42,886 nt of DNA, from positions 1 through 42,886 of the forward strand of contig PARB01000068.1 in the NCBI GenBank assembly GCA_002709505.1. Direction: 5' to 3'. Shown piece by piece: positions 8,418-17,415 of the stretch (the first letter of the stretch is position 1; each line of letters begins with the position of its first letter). The position numbers were made by a program, and so were the translations under genes. The notes below the pieces were generated by a model, which searched no databases, had not been told where the DNA came from, and saw only the letters and a program-made list of their open reading frames with translations. The stretch comes from Paracoccaceae bacterium. GTDB lineage: Bacteria; Pseudomonadota; Alphaproteobacteria; Rhizobiales; Stappiaceae.

Positions 8418-9575
8418 ATGCCCTTGCGATACCGGGTGGCATCCCTGTTTGCCGCCTACTTCTTCGGCCTTGGACTGTTTCTGCCCTTTTTTCCTCTCGT
8501 CCTTGCCGAGGCCGGCCTCGGAGCGGCGGAAATCGGCTCCCTGCTTGCCTTGCCGCTGCTGATTCGCCTGGTGGCCAACCCGCTGGTCAGTGCTCTGGCG
8601 GACCGTTACCTGCGCCCGGGGCAGGCCATCGCCCTGTTGTCTGCGGTCGCCTGTGCCGGCTTCGGCGCTCTGTTTCTGGTGTCCGGGTTCTGGCCGACGG
8701 CCCTTGTGCTTGCCGCCACTTCGCTTGCCTGGGGCCCTCTGGTGCCGATCAGCGACGCGCTCGCGGCCCGCGTCCAGCGCCGGGGCGGCGGCGACTACGG
8801 GCGCATGCGCCTGTGGGGCTCGATTGCCTTTGTCGTTGCCAATCTCGTCGGCGGGCTTCTCGTCGGTGCCTGGAGCTCATCGGTGGTGCTTGGCGGGATA
8901 CTCGCCGGGCTTGCCGTTTCAGCCGTTGTCGGCTGGTTTCTGCCGCTTGCACGGCTGCGTGACGAAAGCGCGCCGGACGAGGCGCAGGCGCCGGAGCCAG
9001 GCCGCGGCGCGGCCATCCTCTACGCACCATCCTTTCTGATCGTCATTGCCGCGGTCGGTCTCGTGCAGGCAAGCCATGCCGCCTATTACGCCTTTTCAGC
9101 CCTGTACTGGTCGCAGGCGGGTCTCGGCGGGACGCAGGTCGGGCAGTTGTGGGGGCTTGGTGTCGTGACGGAGGTGCTGCTGTTTTCCATGGCAGCGCGG
9201 ATCGGCGCGCGGATCGGCAGCGGTGGTCTGCTCGCGCTTGGCGCGGTTGCCGCCGTGGTGCGCTGGCTGGCGTTTCCGTTTGCCGTCGACCTTTGGACGA
9301 TCTCGGCCCTGCAACTGCTGCACGGGCTGACCTTCGGCGCAACCCATCTGGGCGGGGTCGCCTATGTCGCGCGCATGGCGCCGCCGCAATGGGCGGGGGC
9401 CGCCCAAGGCATCGCATCGACCATCGTCGGGGTGATGAGCGCGACGGCAACCGCGCTGGCGGGCGTGCTCTATGCGCAGGGAGCCGAACCGGCCTTCTTC
9501 GCAATGGCCGGCCTCGCCGGCCTTGGCGGCGCCTTGCTCTGCGTCAGCCTGCTTTGGGGGCGACCGCGCGCCTGA
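8418..9575 (+). CDS. MFS transporter, HcaT/3-phenylpropionate-type
   Basis: 385 residues with about twelve hydrophobic helices and a central charged loop around 185-200. The first helix 'FAAYFFGLGLFLPFFPLVL' and the 'DALAARVQRRGGGDYGRMRLWGSIAF' segment (about 115-140) are the hallmark of the MFS_1-like/HcaT branch, called the phenylpropionate permease family. The substrate is not predictable; many alphaproteobacterial members are uncharacterised. The gene is convergent with dgcA, and the 42 bases between them hold no clear terminator. Confidence 0.82.
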   Translation: MPLRYRVASLFAAYFFGLGLFLPFFPLVLAEAGLGAAEIGSLLALPLLIRLVANPLVSALADRYLRPGQAIALLSAVACAGFGALFLVSGFWPTALVLAATSLAWGPLVPISDALAARVQRRGGGDYGRMRLWGSIAFVVANLVGGLLVGAWSSSVVLGGILAGLAVSAVVGWFLPLARLRDESAPDEAQAPEPGRGAAILYAPSFLIVIAAVGLVQASHAAYYAFSALYWSQAGLGGTQVGQLWGLGVVTEVLLFSMAARIGARIGSGGLLALGAVAAVVRWLAFPFAVDLWTISALQLLHGLTFGATHLGGVAYVARMAPPQWAGAAQGIASTIVGVMSATATALAGVLYAQGAEPAFFAMAGLAGLGGALLCVSLLWGRPRA

Positions 9576-9617
9576 CGGCGCGGGGTCCCGGTGTCAGCGG
9601 CACGACGTCGGGGCGTC

Positions 9618-10601
9618 TCAGCCCCAGAGATCGGCCACGGGCGGCGAGATCATGCTGCCGGAAAACACCAGCCCGGGCTCGCGGTCGCGCTCAAGCAGCA
9701 GTGGTGCGTCCAGATCGACATAATCGGCCTGTTGCGCCGGAAGTGTCGCCGGCGCCATCGCAAGCGACGTACCGAGCATGCAGCCGACCATGATCTTGAA
9801 GTCCATGGCGCGGGCCTTCTCCAGCAGGACGAGCGCTTCCGTGACACCGCCGGTCTTGTCGAGCTTGATGTTGACCGCATCGTAGAGCGGGGCGAGGCGC
9901 TCCAGATCCGCGCTGGTGTGCAGGCTTTCGTCTGCACAGACGGGGATCGGCCGGTCGAGCGTCGCCAGAATGCCGTCGCCGTCTGAGGGAAGCGGCTGCT
10001 CGATCAGCTCCACGCCGGCGGCCGCGCAGGCGGCCATGTTCTCCGCGAAAGTGTCCGCGCTCCAGGCTTCGTTCGCATCGACGATCAGCCGCGCGTCCGG
10101 CGCGGCTTGCCGAACCGCCGCGATGCGCGCGGGATCGCCGTCGCCGCCGAGCTTGACCTTGAGCAGAGGCCGCCCCTTGGCCTTCGCCGTGTCGGCTGCC
10201 ATCTTCTCCGGCGTGCCGAGGCTGATCGTGAAAGCGGTCAGCATGTCGTGCGGCGTGTCGACGCCTGCGGCGCGGAAGGCGGGGACCCCGGAGCGCTTGG
10301 CCTCGAGGTCCCAGAAGGCGCAGTCGAGCGCATTGCGCGCGGCACCGGCGGGCATCGCCTGTTGCAGGGCCTCGCGCGTCAGGCCGCGCTCGATCTCCGG
10401 CCCCATCCTCTCAATGTCCGCCATCACGCCCTCGACGCTTTCGCCGTAGCGGGCATAGGGCACGCATTCGCCACGGCCCGTGTGCGGGCCTTCTCGCAGC
10501 GTGACCGTCACCACATGGGCGTGGGTGCGGCTGCCGCGGGCGATGGTGAAGCCGCCGGCGATCGGCCAGCTGTCGGTCTGGACCTCAAGCGTAACGGTCA
10601 T
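9618..10601 (-). CDS. dgcA: N-acetyl-D-glutamate racemase / dipeptide epimerase family (DgcA-like)
   Basis: 327-residue enolase-superfamily protein of the muconate-lactonising subgroup. The catalytic KxK is at Lys148/Lys150 ('LKVKLGG'). The metal ligands are Asp175 ('IVDANEAW'), Glu201 ('LIEQPLP') and Asp224 ('CADESLH'), and the second base region is Lys246 ('VNIKLDK'). On its own it would be called an L-Ala-D/L-Glu epimerase (YcjG-like). The start ATG overlaps the stop of a DUF1611/DgcN gene by four bases, and this pairing is the arrangement described for D-glutamate catabolism, where DgcA racemises N-acetyl-D-glutamate. Muropeptide epimerase remains the alternative. Confidence 0.8.
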   Translation of the reverse strand: MTVTLEVQTDSWPIAGGFTIARGSRTHAHVVTVTLREGPHTGRGECVPYARYGESVEGVMADIERMGPEIERGLTREALQQAMPAGAARNALDCAFWDLEAKRSGVPAFRAAGVDTPHDMLTAFTISLGTPEKMAADTAKAKGRPLLKVKLGGDGDPARIAAVRQAAPDARLIVDANEAWSADTFAENMAACAAAGVELIEQPLPSDGDGILATLDRPIPVCADESLHTSADLERLAPLYDAVNIKLDKTGGVTEALVLLEKARAMDFKIMVGCMLGTSLAMAPATLPAQQADYVDLDAPLLLERDREPGLVFSGSMISPPVADLWG

Positions 10602-11611
10602 GGCGTGCCGAACTCGCTTTCCAGCCGCAGAACGATGCTCTCGCAGCCGAAGCGCACCGGGTCGGTCGCCGGCAGGTCGTATTCCGCCGCGATGTCTGCC
10701 AGGCACTGTTTCGCGTCTTCCTCGGAGAGGGCCGCCGTGTTCACGCAGATACCGACGCAGCGGATCTCTGGATTGGTCAGCTGGCCGCAGGCGATCGTCA
10801 TGTCGATGACCTGGCGGATCGTCGGCAGCGGGGTTTCGACGCCGCGCATCTTGGTCCGGGTCGGTTCGTGACAGACCACGAAGGCGTCCGGCTGGGAGCC
10901 GTGCAGCAGCCCGAGCGTCACGCCGGCGAAGGAGGGGTGAAACAGCGAGCCCTGGCCTTCGATCACGTCCCAGTGGTCGGGCTCGGCGGCGGGTGAGATC
11001 CATTCCGCAGCACCCGAGATGAAATCGGCGACCACCGCGTCGAGCGACACGCCGCGCCCGGAGATGAAAATGCCGGTCTGGCCGGTCGCGCGGAAGTCGG
11101 CGTCATGGCCGCGCTCGCGCATGGCGCGCTCCAGCGCGAGGGCGGCGTATTTCTTGCCGACCGAACAGTCGGTTCCGACCGCCAGCAGGCGCTTGCCCGT
11201 GCGCTTGGTGCCCTTGCCGGTGTCGAAGCGGATTTCCGAATGGCGCACGTCGCGCAGGTGGCGGCCGTTGCGTTCCGCCGCCTCGCGGATTTCCGGCACG
11301 TCGGCCAGGCGCATGTGCAGGCCGCTTGCGACATCCATGCCCGCATCCAGCGCCTCGACGACGGAGGCGACCCAGTGGTCGGGCAGGACGCCGCCGGCAT
11401 TGACCGCGCCGATGATCATGGTGCGCGCGCCGGCGCCGGCTGCCTCTTCCGGCGTCATGTCGGTCAGGCCGGCGTCGGCGGCGCAGCCTTCCAGCCGGTG
11501 CTGGCCGATGCACCAGTCGCGGCGCCAGTCGACGATGCCCAGGCCGGTCTTGGCGGCAAGCGCATCGGGCACATCGCCCAGAAACAGCAGGTAGGGGTGG
11601 ACGATTTCCAT
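10598..11611 (-). CDS. dgcN: DUF1611 family N-acetyltransferase DgcN-like
   Basis: 337 residues. The C-terminal two thirds contain a P-loop-like 'GTDCSVGKK' at 146-154 followed by 'TGQTGIFISGRG', characteristic of the DUF1611 family. The N-terminal domain starts 'PYLLFLGDVPDALAAKT'. DgcN proteins are reported to acetylate D-glutamate, so that the coupled DgcA can convert N-acetyl-D-Glu into N-acetyl-L-Glu, feeding D-amino acids from peptidoglycan into central metabolism. The start is set at 11611 because AGGAG sits just upstream (complement of 11619-11623). It is first gene of a two-gene operon with a 4-base stop/start overlap. Confidence 0.82.
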   Translation of the reverse strand: MEIVHPYLLFLGDVPDALAAKTGLGIVDWRRDWCIGQHRLEGCAADAGLTDMTPEEAAGAGARTMIIGAVNAGGVLPDHWVASVVEALDAGMDVASGLHMRLADVPEIREAAERNGRHLRDVRHSEIRFDTGKGTKRTGKRLLAVGTDCSVGKKYAALALERAMRERGHDADFRATGQTGIFISGRGVSLDAVVADFISGAAEWISPAAEPDHWDVIEGQGSLFHPSFAGVTLGLLHGSQPDAFVVCHEPTRTKMRGVETPLPTIRQVIDMTIACGQLTNPEIRCVGICVNTAALSEEDAKQCLADIAAEYDLPATDPVRFGCESIVLRLESEFGTP

Positions 11612-11842
11612 GGAAAAGCTCCTGAATTCAAGACCGATGCGGCTGCGTCCGCGCGAGAAGGGATGAGGCATGGACGCCACACGCCGCCCGCCGAATGCCC
11701 CGTCCGCGCCAGTCTCCGCATGCCGATCTGGACGCTGGCGTTGGCCGCAAGGTATACGTGGCGCATGGGACGCTCGGCAAGAGGGTGTCGCCGGTGGGGG
11801 CCGTGGGGCGTTGCCGGGTGCAGGGGAAGCGACGAAGCGCGG

Positions 11843-12988
11843 ATGACGATTCACCCGGTCAAGGACATGCCAACGATCACCGTCGAGGCGACGGACGACG
11901 TTTGCCGGATCGTTCCGGTCGGCGCGTGGACGATCCACGAAAGCGGCTTGATGGAACAGCGGCTTGCGGAGCTGAAGCTTCCTGCGGCCTCGCGTCTCGT
12001 GTTCGACCTGTCGCAGATCACCGCGCTCGACACCACAGGCGCCTGGCTGCTGCACCGGTTTCGCGGCGATCTCGATTATCGCGGCACAAGGGTCGACCTG
12101 GAAAACCTCCGTCCCTCGCATCGCGTCCTGCTTGGCGAGGTCGAGAAGCACCATCCGCCGCCGTGGAAGCCGCAACGGCGATCGACATCGCTCGTCAGCA
12201 TCCTGGAGACCACCGGCCGCGAGGTCGTAGAGATCGGCGCGGACATCCGTGCGGCGTTGCATATCGTCGGGTCGCTGGTCAGCGTGCTTTCGGGCGTCCT
12301 GCTGCGGCCGCGCAGCCTGCGGCTTCCCTCGGTCGCCAATCAGTTCGACCGCACCTGCATCGGCGCCGTTCCGATCATCGTGATGATGAGCTTCCTGATC
12401 GGCGCGATCATCTCGCAGCAGGGCGGGTTCTACCTGCGCCAGTTCGGCGCGGAGGTTTATGTGGTCGACCTCGCCGGCGTGCTGGTGTTGCGCGAACTCG
12501 GCGTCATCCTGACCGCGATCATGGTCGCCGGCCGCTCCGGCTCCGCCTTTACCGCCGAGATCGGCTCGATGAAGATGCGCGAGGAAATCGACGCGCTGCA
12601 TGTCATCGGCCTGCGGGTGACGGAGGTTTTGATCCTGCCGCGTCTGCTCGCGCTCATTCTCGCAATGCCGGTGCTGACGTTCCTGTCCAACATTGCCGCG
12701 CTGTTCGGCGCTGGGCTGGTGAGCTGGTTCTATCTCGACATGGCGCCGCGGGTGTTCATCGACCTGATGCAGGCCGCGGTCACGGTCGACACGCTGATGG
12801 TCGGCCTGGTCAAGGCGCCCTTCATGGCGCTGATCATCGGCCTGGTCGCCTCGGTAGAGGGGATGAAGGTCGGCGGGTCCGCAGAATCGCTCGGCCAGCA
12901 CACGACCTTGTCGGTGGTCAAATCGATCTTCATGGTGATCGTCGTCGACGGTCTCTTCGCCATCTTCTTCTCCTCGATCGGGATCTGA
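11843..12988 (+). CDS. MlaE/LinK-type ABC transporter permease with N-terminal STAS domain
   Basis: 381 residues. Residues about 10-105 form a STAS-like domain ('VFDLSQITALDTTGAWLLHRF'). Residues 150-381 are the MlaE permease with five to six membrane helices, including 'VPIIVMMSFLIGAIISQQGG' and 'AGRSGSAFTAEIGSMKMREEIDAL', the conserved cytoplasmic loop that contacts the ATPase. The STAS domain here is fused, whereas E. coli has it separately as MlaB. First gene of a four-gene set for phospholipid or hydrophobic substrate transport between the membranes. A start at 11867 is an alternative, but it has poor spacing from its AAGGA. The stop is directly followed by the ATG of the ATPase. Confidence 0.87.
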   Translation: MTIHPVKDMPTITVEATDDVCRIVPVGAWTIHESGLMEQRLAELKLPAASRLVFDLSQITALDTTGAWLLHRFRGDLDYRGTRVDLENLRPSHRVLLGEVEKHHPPPWKPQRRSTSLVSILETTGREVVEIGADIRAALHIVGSLVSVLSGVLLRPRSLRLPSVANQFDRTCIGAVPIIVMMSFLIGAIISQQGGFYLRQFGAEVYVVDLAGVLVLRELGVILTAIMVAGRSGSAFTAEIGSMKMREEIDALHVIGLRVTEVLILPRLLALILAMPVLTFLSNIAALFGAGLVSWFYLDMAPRVFIDLMQAAVTVDTLMVGLVKAPFMALIIGLVASVEGMKVGGSAESLGQHTTLSVVKSIFMVIVVDGLFAIFFSSIGI

Positions 12989-13819
12989 ATGTCTGACGTC
13001 GCAACGCCCCAACGCCCCGACACGGATACCGGCGCCGACGCCGCGTCGCCGATGTCCGTCCCGAGCGACGAGGTGGTGCTCAGCGCGCGCGGCGTGACCG
13101 TCGGCTTCGGCTCCACCATCGTGCTGAAGGACCTCGACCTCGACGTCTACCGGCGGGAGATCCTCGGCTTCGTCGGCGGATCCGGAACCGGCAAGTCCGT
13201 GCTGATGCGCGCGATCCTGGGGCTGACGCCGCGCCGCGCGGGCGAGATCGAGGTGTTCGGGATCAACCTGAAGACCGCCTCCGACGATCAGCGTCAGGCG
13301 GTGGAACGGCGCTGGGGCGTGCTGTTCCAGCAAGGCGCGCTGTTTTCCTCCCTGACCGTGCGGCAGAACATCCAGGTGCCGATGCGCGAGCACATGCAGA
13401 TGTCGGAACGGCTGATGGACGAACTGGCGCTCTTGAAACTGGAAATGGTCGGCTTGCCGCCGTCGGCCGCCGACAAGTTCCCGTCCGAGCTTTCCGGGGG
13501 CATGATCAAGCGCGCGAGCCTGGCGCGCGCGCTGGCGCTCGATCCCGATCTCGTCTTCCTGGACGAACCGACCTCGGGGCTCGATCCCATCGGCGCGGCC
13601 GCTTTCGACGATCTGGTGATGAAACTGCGGGAAACGCTGGGTCTGACGGTCTATATGGTGACCCACGATCTGGACAGCCTGCATTCCATTTGCGACCGCG
13701 TCGCGGTATTAGGGGAGAAGCGGGTGCTGACCGCCGGCCCGATCGAGGAGCTGCGGCGTTTCGACAACGACTGGGTGCAGGACTATTTCAATGGCGTTCG
13801 GGCGTTGCGACGCGTGTGA
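12989..13819 (+). CDS. MlaF/LinL-type ABC transporter ATP-binding protein
   Basis: 276 residues with Walker A GGSGTGKS (63-70), Q-loop 'LFQQGALF' (112-119), ABC signature LSGGMIKRAS (168-177), Walker B DLVFLDE (187-193), D-loop 'SGLDP' and switch His in 'VTHDLDS'. The 'FQQGALFSSLTV' segment and 'GGMIKR' variant are typical of the MlaF/Ttg2A group. It powers the STAS-permease encoded immediately upstream with no intergenic base; the MCE protein follows after 34 bases. The first 25 residues are a non-conserved Asp/Ala-rich leader. Confidence 0.9.
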   Translation: MSDVATPQRPDTDTGADAASPMSVPSDEVVLSARGVTVGFGSTIVLKDLDLDVYRREILGFVGGSGTGKSVLMRAILGLTPRRAGEIEVFGINLKTASDDQRQAVERRWGVLFQQGALFSSLTVRQNIQVPMREHMQMSERLMDELALLKLEMVGLPPSAADKFPSELSGGMIKRASLARALALDPDLVFLDEPTSGLDPIGAAAFDDLVMKLRETLGLTVYMVTHDLDSLHSICDRVAVLGEKRVLTAGPIEELRRFDNDWVQDYFNGVRALRRV

Positions 13820-13853
13820 CCGGGGCGGGCTGGACTGAGGATTTGAGGTAGGT

Positions 13854-15503
13854 ATGGAAACCCGCGCGAACTATGTGGCGATCGGTGCGTTTGTGTTCGT
13901 CACGATGTTCATCGGATTCGCGTTCATCTACTGGCTCGGCAGCCGGTCGGAGGGGCCGCGCGCGCTTCCCGTGAAGGTCGTCTTCAACGGGGCGGTGACG
14001 GGCCTGTCCGTCGGCGGATCGGTCAATTTCAACGGCATCAAGGTCGGCGACGTCGGCTCGCTCGGGTTCGATCCCAAGGACCCGTCGGTCGTGATCGCCA
14101 CCATCCGGGTCAGCCCGACCACCCCGCTGCGCGCCGACGTCAAGGCAACGCTGGGGTTCCAGACGCTGTCCGGCATCGCCTATGTCGAGCTGTCCGGCGG
14201 GTCGCCGACATCGCCGCTGCTGCTTGATCCGGATGCCGAGGAGCCGCCGGTGATCTATGCCGAGCGCTCCGCCTTCGAGGATATCGTGGAGGGCGCGCGC
14301 GACATTCTCTCCCGCGCCGACACGACGCTGGCCGCCGTGGAGCGCGTCGTGGAGGACAATCGCGAGGACATCAGCGACATCATCACCAATGCGCGGGTGT
14401 TTTCCGAGGCGCTCGCCAAGAACGCCGACGGCGTCGACACCTTCATGTCGAGCGTCGCAAGCACCGGCGAGGCGCTGCAGAAGCTGTCGGGACGGCTTGA
14501 GGGTCTGGTCGACAGCGCCACCGCCGTCGTTGACGCGGTGCCGCCCGGGAAAGTCACCGAGATCGTCGACAACACCGCCGAGATCACGTCCAAGGCCGCG
14601 GATGCCGCGGACGGGCTGACGGCCGTTCTCAAGGATGCGGAGACGGCAGCGGCGGATCTCGCCAAGTTCACTGTCTCGCTGAACGACAGTCTCGCCGAGT
14701 TCGACAAGGTCATCGCCGCCGTGCGCCCCGAGGCGATTTCGGAAATCGTCGACAATGTCGCCGCCTTCTCCAAGGTGCTTGAGGACCGGTCCGACGACAT
14801 CGACCGCCTCGTCGTCTCCACCGGCAAGACGATGGAAAACATCGAGGCCGTGACCGCGATCGCAGTCGATCGCGAAGCCGATATCCGCGCCTTCATTGCC
14901 GATGCCCGGGTCATTTCCGACAAGCTGATCGGCACCGTCGACCGGGTCAACGGCATCCTGGCCGCGGTCGATCCGCTGCGGGTCGAAAGCGTTATCGCCT
15001 CCGTCAACGAGGTGGCGACGGGGCTTGCCGGGCGGACCGACACGATCACCCGCGCCATCGATCAGGCCGGAACGGCGGTCGACAATGTCACCGAGTTCTC
15101 TGAAAGCCTGAAGGGCCGGGGACCGGACATCGACCGCATCATATCTGATGCCCAGGATCTGGCGGCCACGCTGAATGCGACCGGAACGCGGGTGCAGAGC
15201 CTCGTCGCCAAGGTCGAGGCGATGGTCGATGCCGATGGCGAGGGGCTGATCACGGAAGCCACCAAGGCTGCCAGCGCCATCCGCAAGGTGGCCGATACGC
15301 TGGCGGAGCGCGTCGGCCCGATCACCAGCGGGCTTGAAAAATTCACCGTGCGCGGGTCCGCCGATTTCTCGGCCGCGATGGCCCAGCTCAATCGCACGCT
15401 GCTGGAGATCCAGCGCGCGGCCAGCGACCTCAACCGCAATCCGCAGCGGGTCATCTTCGGCGGCTCCGACACGCCGACCTTCGACGGAGCGCAGCGCCGA
15501 TGA
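13854..15503 (+). CDS. MlaD/LinM-type MCE-domain protein with long helical C-terminus
   Basis: 549 residues. An N-terminal membrane anchor (about 8-27) is followed by one MCE domain ('VVFNGAVTGLSVGGSVNFNGIKVGDVGSL', about 42-70, and 'ATLGFQTLSGIAYVELSGG' near 100-118). From about 140 to 520 the chain is a long series of amphipathic helices with recurrent patterns such as 'ISEIVDNVAAFSKVLEDRSDDIDRLV', predicted coiled coil or helical tunnel. That is much longer than E. coli MlaD (about 180 residues) and more like PqiB/YebT-style or LinM-type periplasm-spanning MCE proteins. It binds the lipid substrate and connects the permease to the outer membrane. Third gene of the operon. Confidence 0.87.
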   Translation: METRANYVAIGAFVFVTMFIGFAFIYWLGSRSEGPRALPVKVVFNGAVTGLSVGGSVNFNGIKVGDVGSLGFDPKDPSVVIATIRVSPTTPLRADVKATLGFQTLSGIAYVELSGGSPTSPLLLDPDAEEPPVIYAERSAFEDIVEGARDILSRADTTLAAVERVVEDNREDISDIITNARVFSEALAKNADGVDTFMSSVASTGEALQKLSGRLEGLVDSATAVVDAVPPGKVTEIVDNTAEITSKAADAADGLTAVLKDAETAAADLAKFTVSLNDSLAEFDKVIAAVRPEAISEIVDNVAAFSKVLEDRSDDIDRLVVSTGKTMENIEAVTAIAVDREADIRAFIADARVISDKLIGTVDRVNGILAAVDPLRVESVIASVNEVATGLAGRTDTITRAIDQAGTAVDNVTEFSESLKGRGPDIDRIISDAQDLAATLNATGTRVQSLVAKVEAMVDADGEGLITEATKAASAIRKVADTLAERVGPITSGLEKFTVRGSADFSAAMAQLNRTLLEIQRAASDLNRNPQRVIFGGSDTPTFDGAQRR

Positions 15504-15621
15504 GCGGGACGAACCGGCGATTGCCGACAGGAACGGCTTGCGTGCGGGCGACAGACGTGGTCTCAGCGGCTAGGGTTGGACCGAGAGACGCTTACGCAAC
15601 GCCACGGGGACGCGGAACACG

Positions 15622-16224
15622 ATGAGTTTGGCAAGGATCGCGACGGCTGTATTCGCCATGGCCGTTCTGGTCGCGCTCGGCGGCTGTGCAAGCACCAATG
15701 CACCGGAGGCCTATTACGGGCTGACCGCCCCGGAGAACCTTGAGGCGCGGGCACGCTCCGGCTCGGGCGCGCGCCAGGTGCTGGTGCCGCAGCCGCGCGC
15801 GCTGCAGGCGCTCGACACCGCCAATATCGCCGTCGTCGACGCCGGCCCCGTCTACACCTACTTCCCCAAGGCCGCCTGGACGGACACGCTGCCCAAGGTG
15901 GTGCAGGCCAAGATCGTCCAGTCGCTGGAAAACACCCGCGGCCTGCGCGGCGTCGGCCTGCCGGGCGAGGGGCTCTTGATCGACTATCAGCTCCAGACCG
16001 ACCTGCGCGCCTTCGAGCTGCGCATCGACGGCCGCGACCGCGCCGTGGTCGAGATCATGGCGCGCCTCGTCAACGACCGCAACGGCCGCACCCGCGCCAG
16101 CCGCATCTTCCGCGCCGAGGCACCCGCCAAGAGCACAAGCGTCCGCGACGGCGTCGCCGCCATGAACGCCGCCGCCGACGCGGTGCTGCGCGAAATGTCC
16201 GCCTGGGTGCTCGGGAACGTTTGA
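15622..16224 (+). CDS. ABC-type transport auxiliary lipoprotein (LinN/PqiC-like)
   Basis: 200 residues with a lipoprotein signal peptide, lipobox 'LGGC' (Cys about 22), followed by 'YYGLTAP', the sequence that opens the auxiliary lipoprotein domain of Mce systems. The body alternates strands and helices, with 'TYFPKAAWTDTLPKVVQAKIVQSLENT' and 'LIDYQLQTDLRAFEL'. It is probably anchored in the outer membrane and ends the MCE tunnel there. Last gene of the Mla/Lin-type operon, 118 bases after the MCE gene. The host gene content changes right after it. Confidence 0.82.
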   Translation: MSLARIATAVFAMAVLVALGGCASTNAPEAYYGLTAPENLEARARSGSGARQVLVPQPRALQALDTANIAVVDAGPVYTYFPKAAWTDTLPKVVQAKIVQSLENTRGLRGVGLPGEGLLIDYQLQTDLRAFELRIDGRDRAVVEIMARLVNDRNGRTRASRIFRAEAPAKSTSVRDGVAAMNAAADAVLREMSAWVLGNV

Positions 16225-16749
16225 GGGGGGCAGGGCTCTCTCTGCGGCCATCCCCACGGCAGCGCGAAGCGATGCGCGCCGGCTTTGACGCCAAGGGGTG
16301 GAGGATGAACGGCCGGGACGACTTTGGGCGGAGCCTTTGCTGCACCTGAACGAATTCCAGGAATGGGGCCGCAAAGAGACTCTCGGCTTCTGTGCTCCGG
16401 TTGGGATTAATTGATATTCGCTAGCCAGAGATATTCTGTGGATTCCGGCCCAATCCGGACCTTCAACAACCCTCGGCCATGCTGCAACGCGGCCCGCCGC
16501 ACCGGACTTTCGCTGTGGACGGATGACCTTGCCTTGGCCGCATGGGGTACGACTTGAATAGACTTCACAACGGAAGATGGCGCGTTGGATCCTATATGCG
16601 CCGTTTTGGGCAGGGCGCGGAGGATCCGGCCGCATCCGGTCTACAATCCATTAGCCTTGTCGGCACGCCCTTGTTAAGGTGAACAAGTCTAAGCAAGCTT
16701 TTTTGACCAAGAGCCTGAGTGGCAAAGACGCGCAGATTCAGGCAACGAT
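16225..16749. other. 525-base intergenic region at the left edge of an AT-richer island
   Basis: The first roughly 150 bases keep the GC-rich character of the mla region; from about 16380 the sequence becomes visibly richer in A/T. I find no credible protein gene, tRNA or terminator here. The notable element is an inverted repeat at 16670-16687, listed separately. No integrase gene or obvious attachment-site duplicate was seen. The region most likely carries the promoter of the following two-gene operon. Confidence 0.5.
16670..16687. promoter_or_regulatory. Perfect inverted repeat, possible operator of the island operon
   Basis: CTTGTT-AAGGTG-AACAAG is a perfect 6+6 palindrome with a 6-base spacer, 63 bases before the ATG of the membrane protein gene. 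Size and position suit a dimeric repressor site, but no regulator gene accompanies it. Chance occurrence cannot be excluded. Confidence 0.3.
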
Positions 16750-17415
16750 ATGAGCAACACCACACAGAAATACCTAAGGTTCCTGATTCCTGGCATGCTG
16801 GGCTATTTCGCACTCTACTTCGTCTGCCAGACTTGTGATTTTTGCAGCATTGGTTGGCCCACCAGTCTCGATGAGATCATGAAACTTACCGCTGTACTGC
16901 TAATCGCTTTCTTTTACGATTTCCTGCGTTTGCGGAATCTTTCCAATGCCCTGCCACTTTTCCGAGTGAATGCGGGAATAATGGACCGTCTCAAGAAACC
17001 ATTTATCTCAGAAGATGCTCGAATTTCGCAGATTCCTTGGAACAGGTTTAAGGACGTCTTTTATCCGATCATCGACAATGATGAGACTTTGAAAGTGCGT
17101 TCTGAGAATATTCGATTTAATGGCGTACTGTGGAGTTCCGCGGCTGATCTCCGCGCGATTGCAGCCGTAGGGCTTACATTCGTTCTTGCTTTCGGTTTGG
17201 TCAATAAGATCGGTTGGTATGGAGGTTTCGAAGAAGCCGAACTGTGGAAATCCGGTTTGATCTTTCTGGTAGCATTTTTAATTTCGATTCCGATTTCTTG
17301 GGTGCTGACCAACAAGCACCGAGATCTGGTATTGGATCAATGTGATTATATGCTGCTTCACAAACGTAGCGAACTCGAAGAGGGATTTAAAAATATCGTC
17401 AATGAAAAATATTGA
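16750..17415 (+). CDS. Four-helix membrane protein of unknown function (island gene 1)
   Basis: 221 residues. Two hydrophobic pairs are visible: helices at about 11-28 and 44-60, then a soluble segment of about 70 residues, then helices at about 134-154 and 168-186, ending in a charged helix. Four cysteines cluster near residues 26-32 (CQTCDFC) between the first two helices. I do not recognise the family. Codon use is clearly AT-richer than the flanking chromosome, which suggests horizontal acquisition. The last 14 bases overlap the start of the DndC-like gene, so the two are almost certainly one operon. A membrane effector partner of the DndC-like enzyme, as in multi-gene defence systems, is a hypothesis only. 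Confidence 0.65.
   Translation: MSNTTQKYLRFLIPGMLGYFALYFVCQTCDFCSIGWPTSLDEIMKLTAVLLIAFFYDFLRLRNLSNALPLFRVNAGIMDRLKKPFISEDARISQIPWNRFKDVFYPIIDNDETLKVRSENIRFNGVLWSSAADLRAIAAVGLTFVLAFGLVNKIGWYGGFEEAELWKSGLIFLVAFLISIPISWVLTNKHRDLVLDQCDYMLLHKRSELEEGFKNIVNEKY

Noticed and set aside
10598-13684. Very long minus-strand open frame covering dgcN and the mla genes
   Set aside because: Only the 10598-11611 part is real (DgcN-like). The upstream extension is low-complexity His/Arg/Asp-rich antisense sequence of the mla operon.
16225-16749. Possible attachment site or integrase remnant at the island's left edge
   Set aside because: No direct repeat matching the right flank and no integrase fragment could be found by eye.
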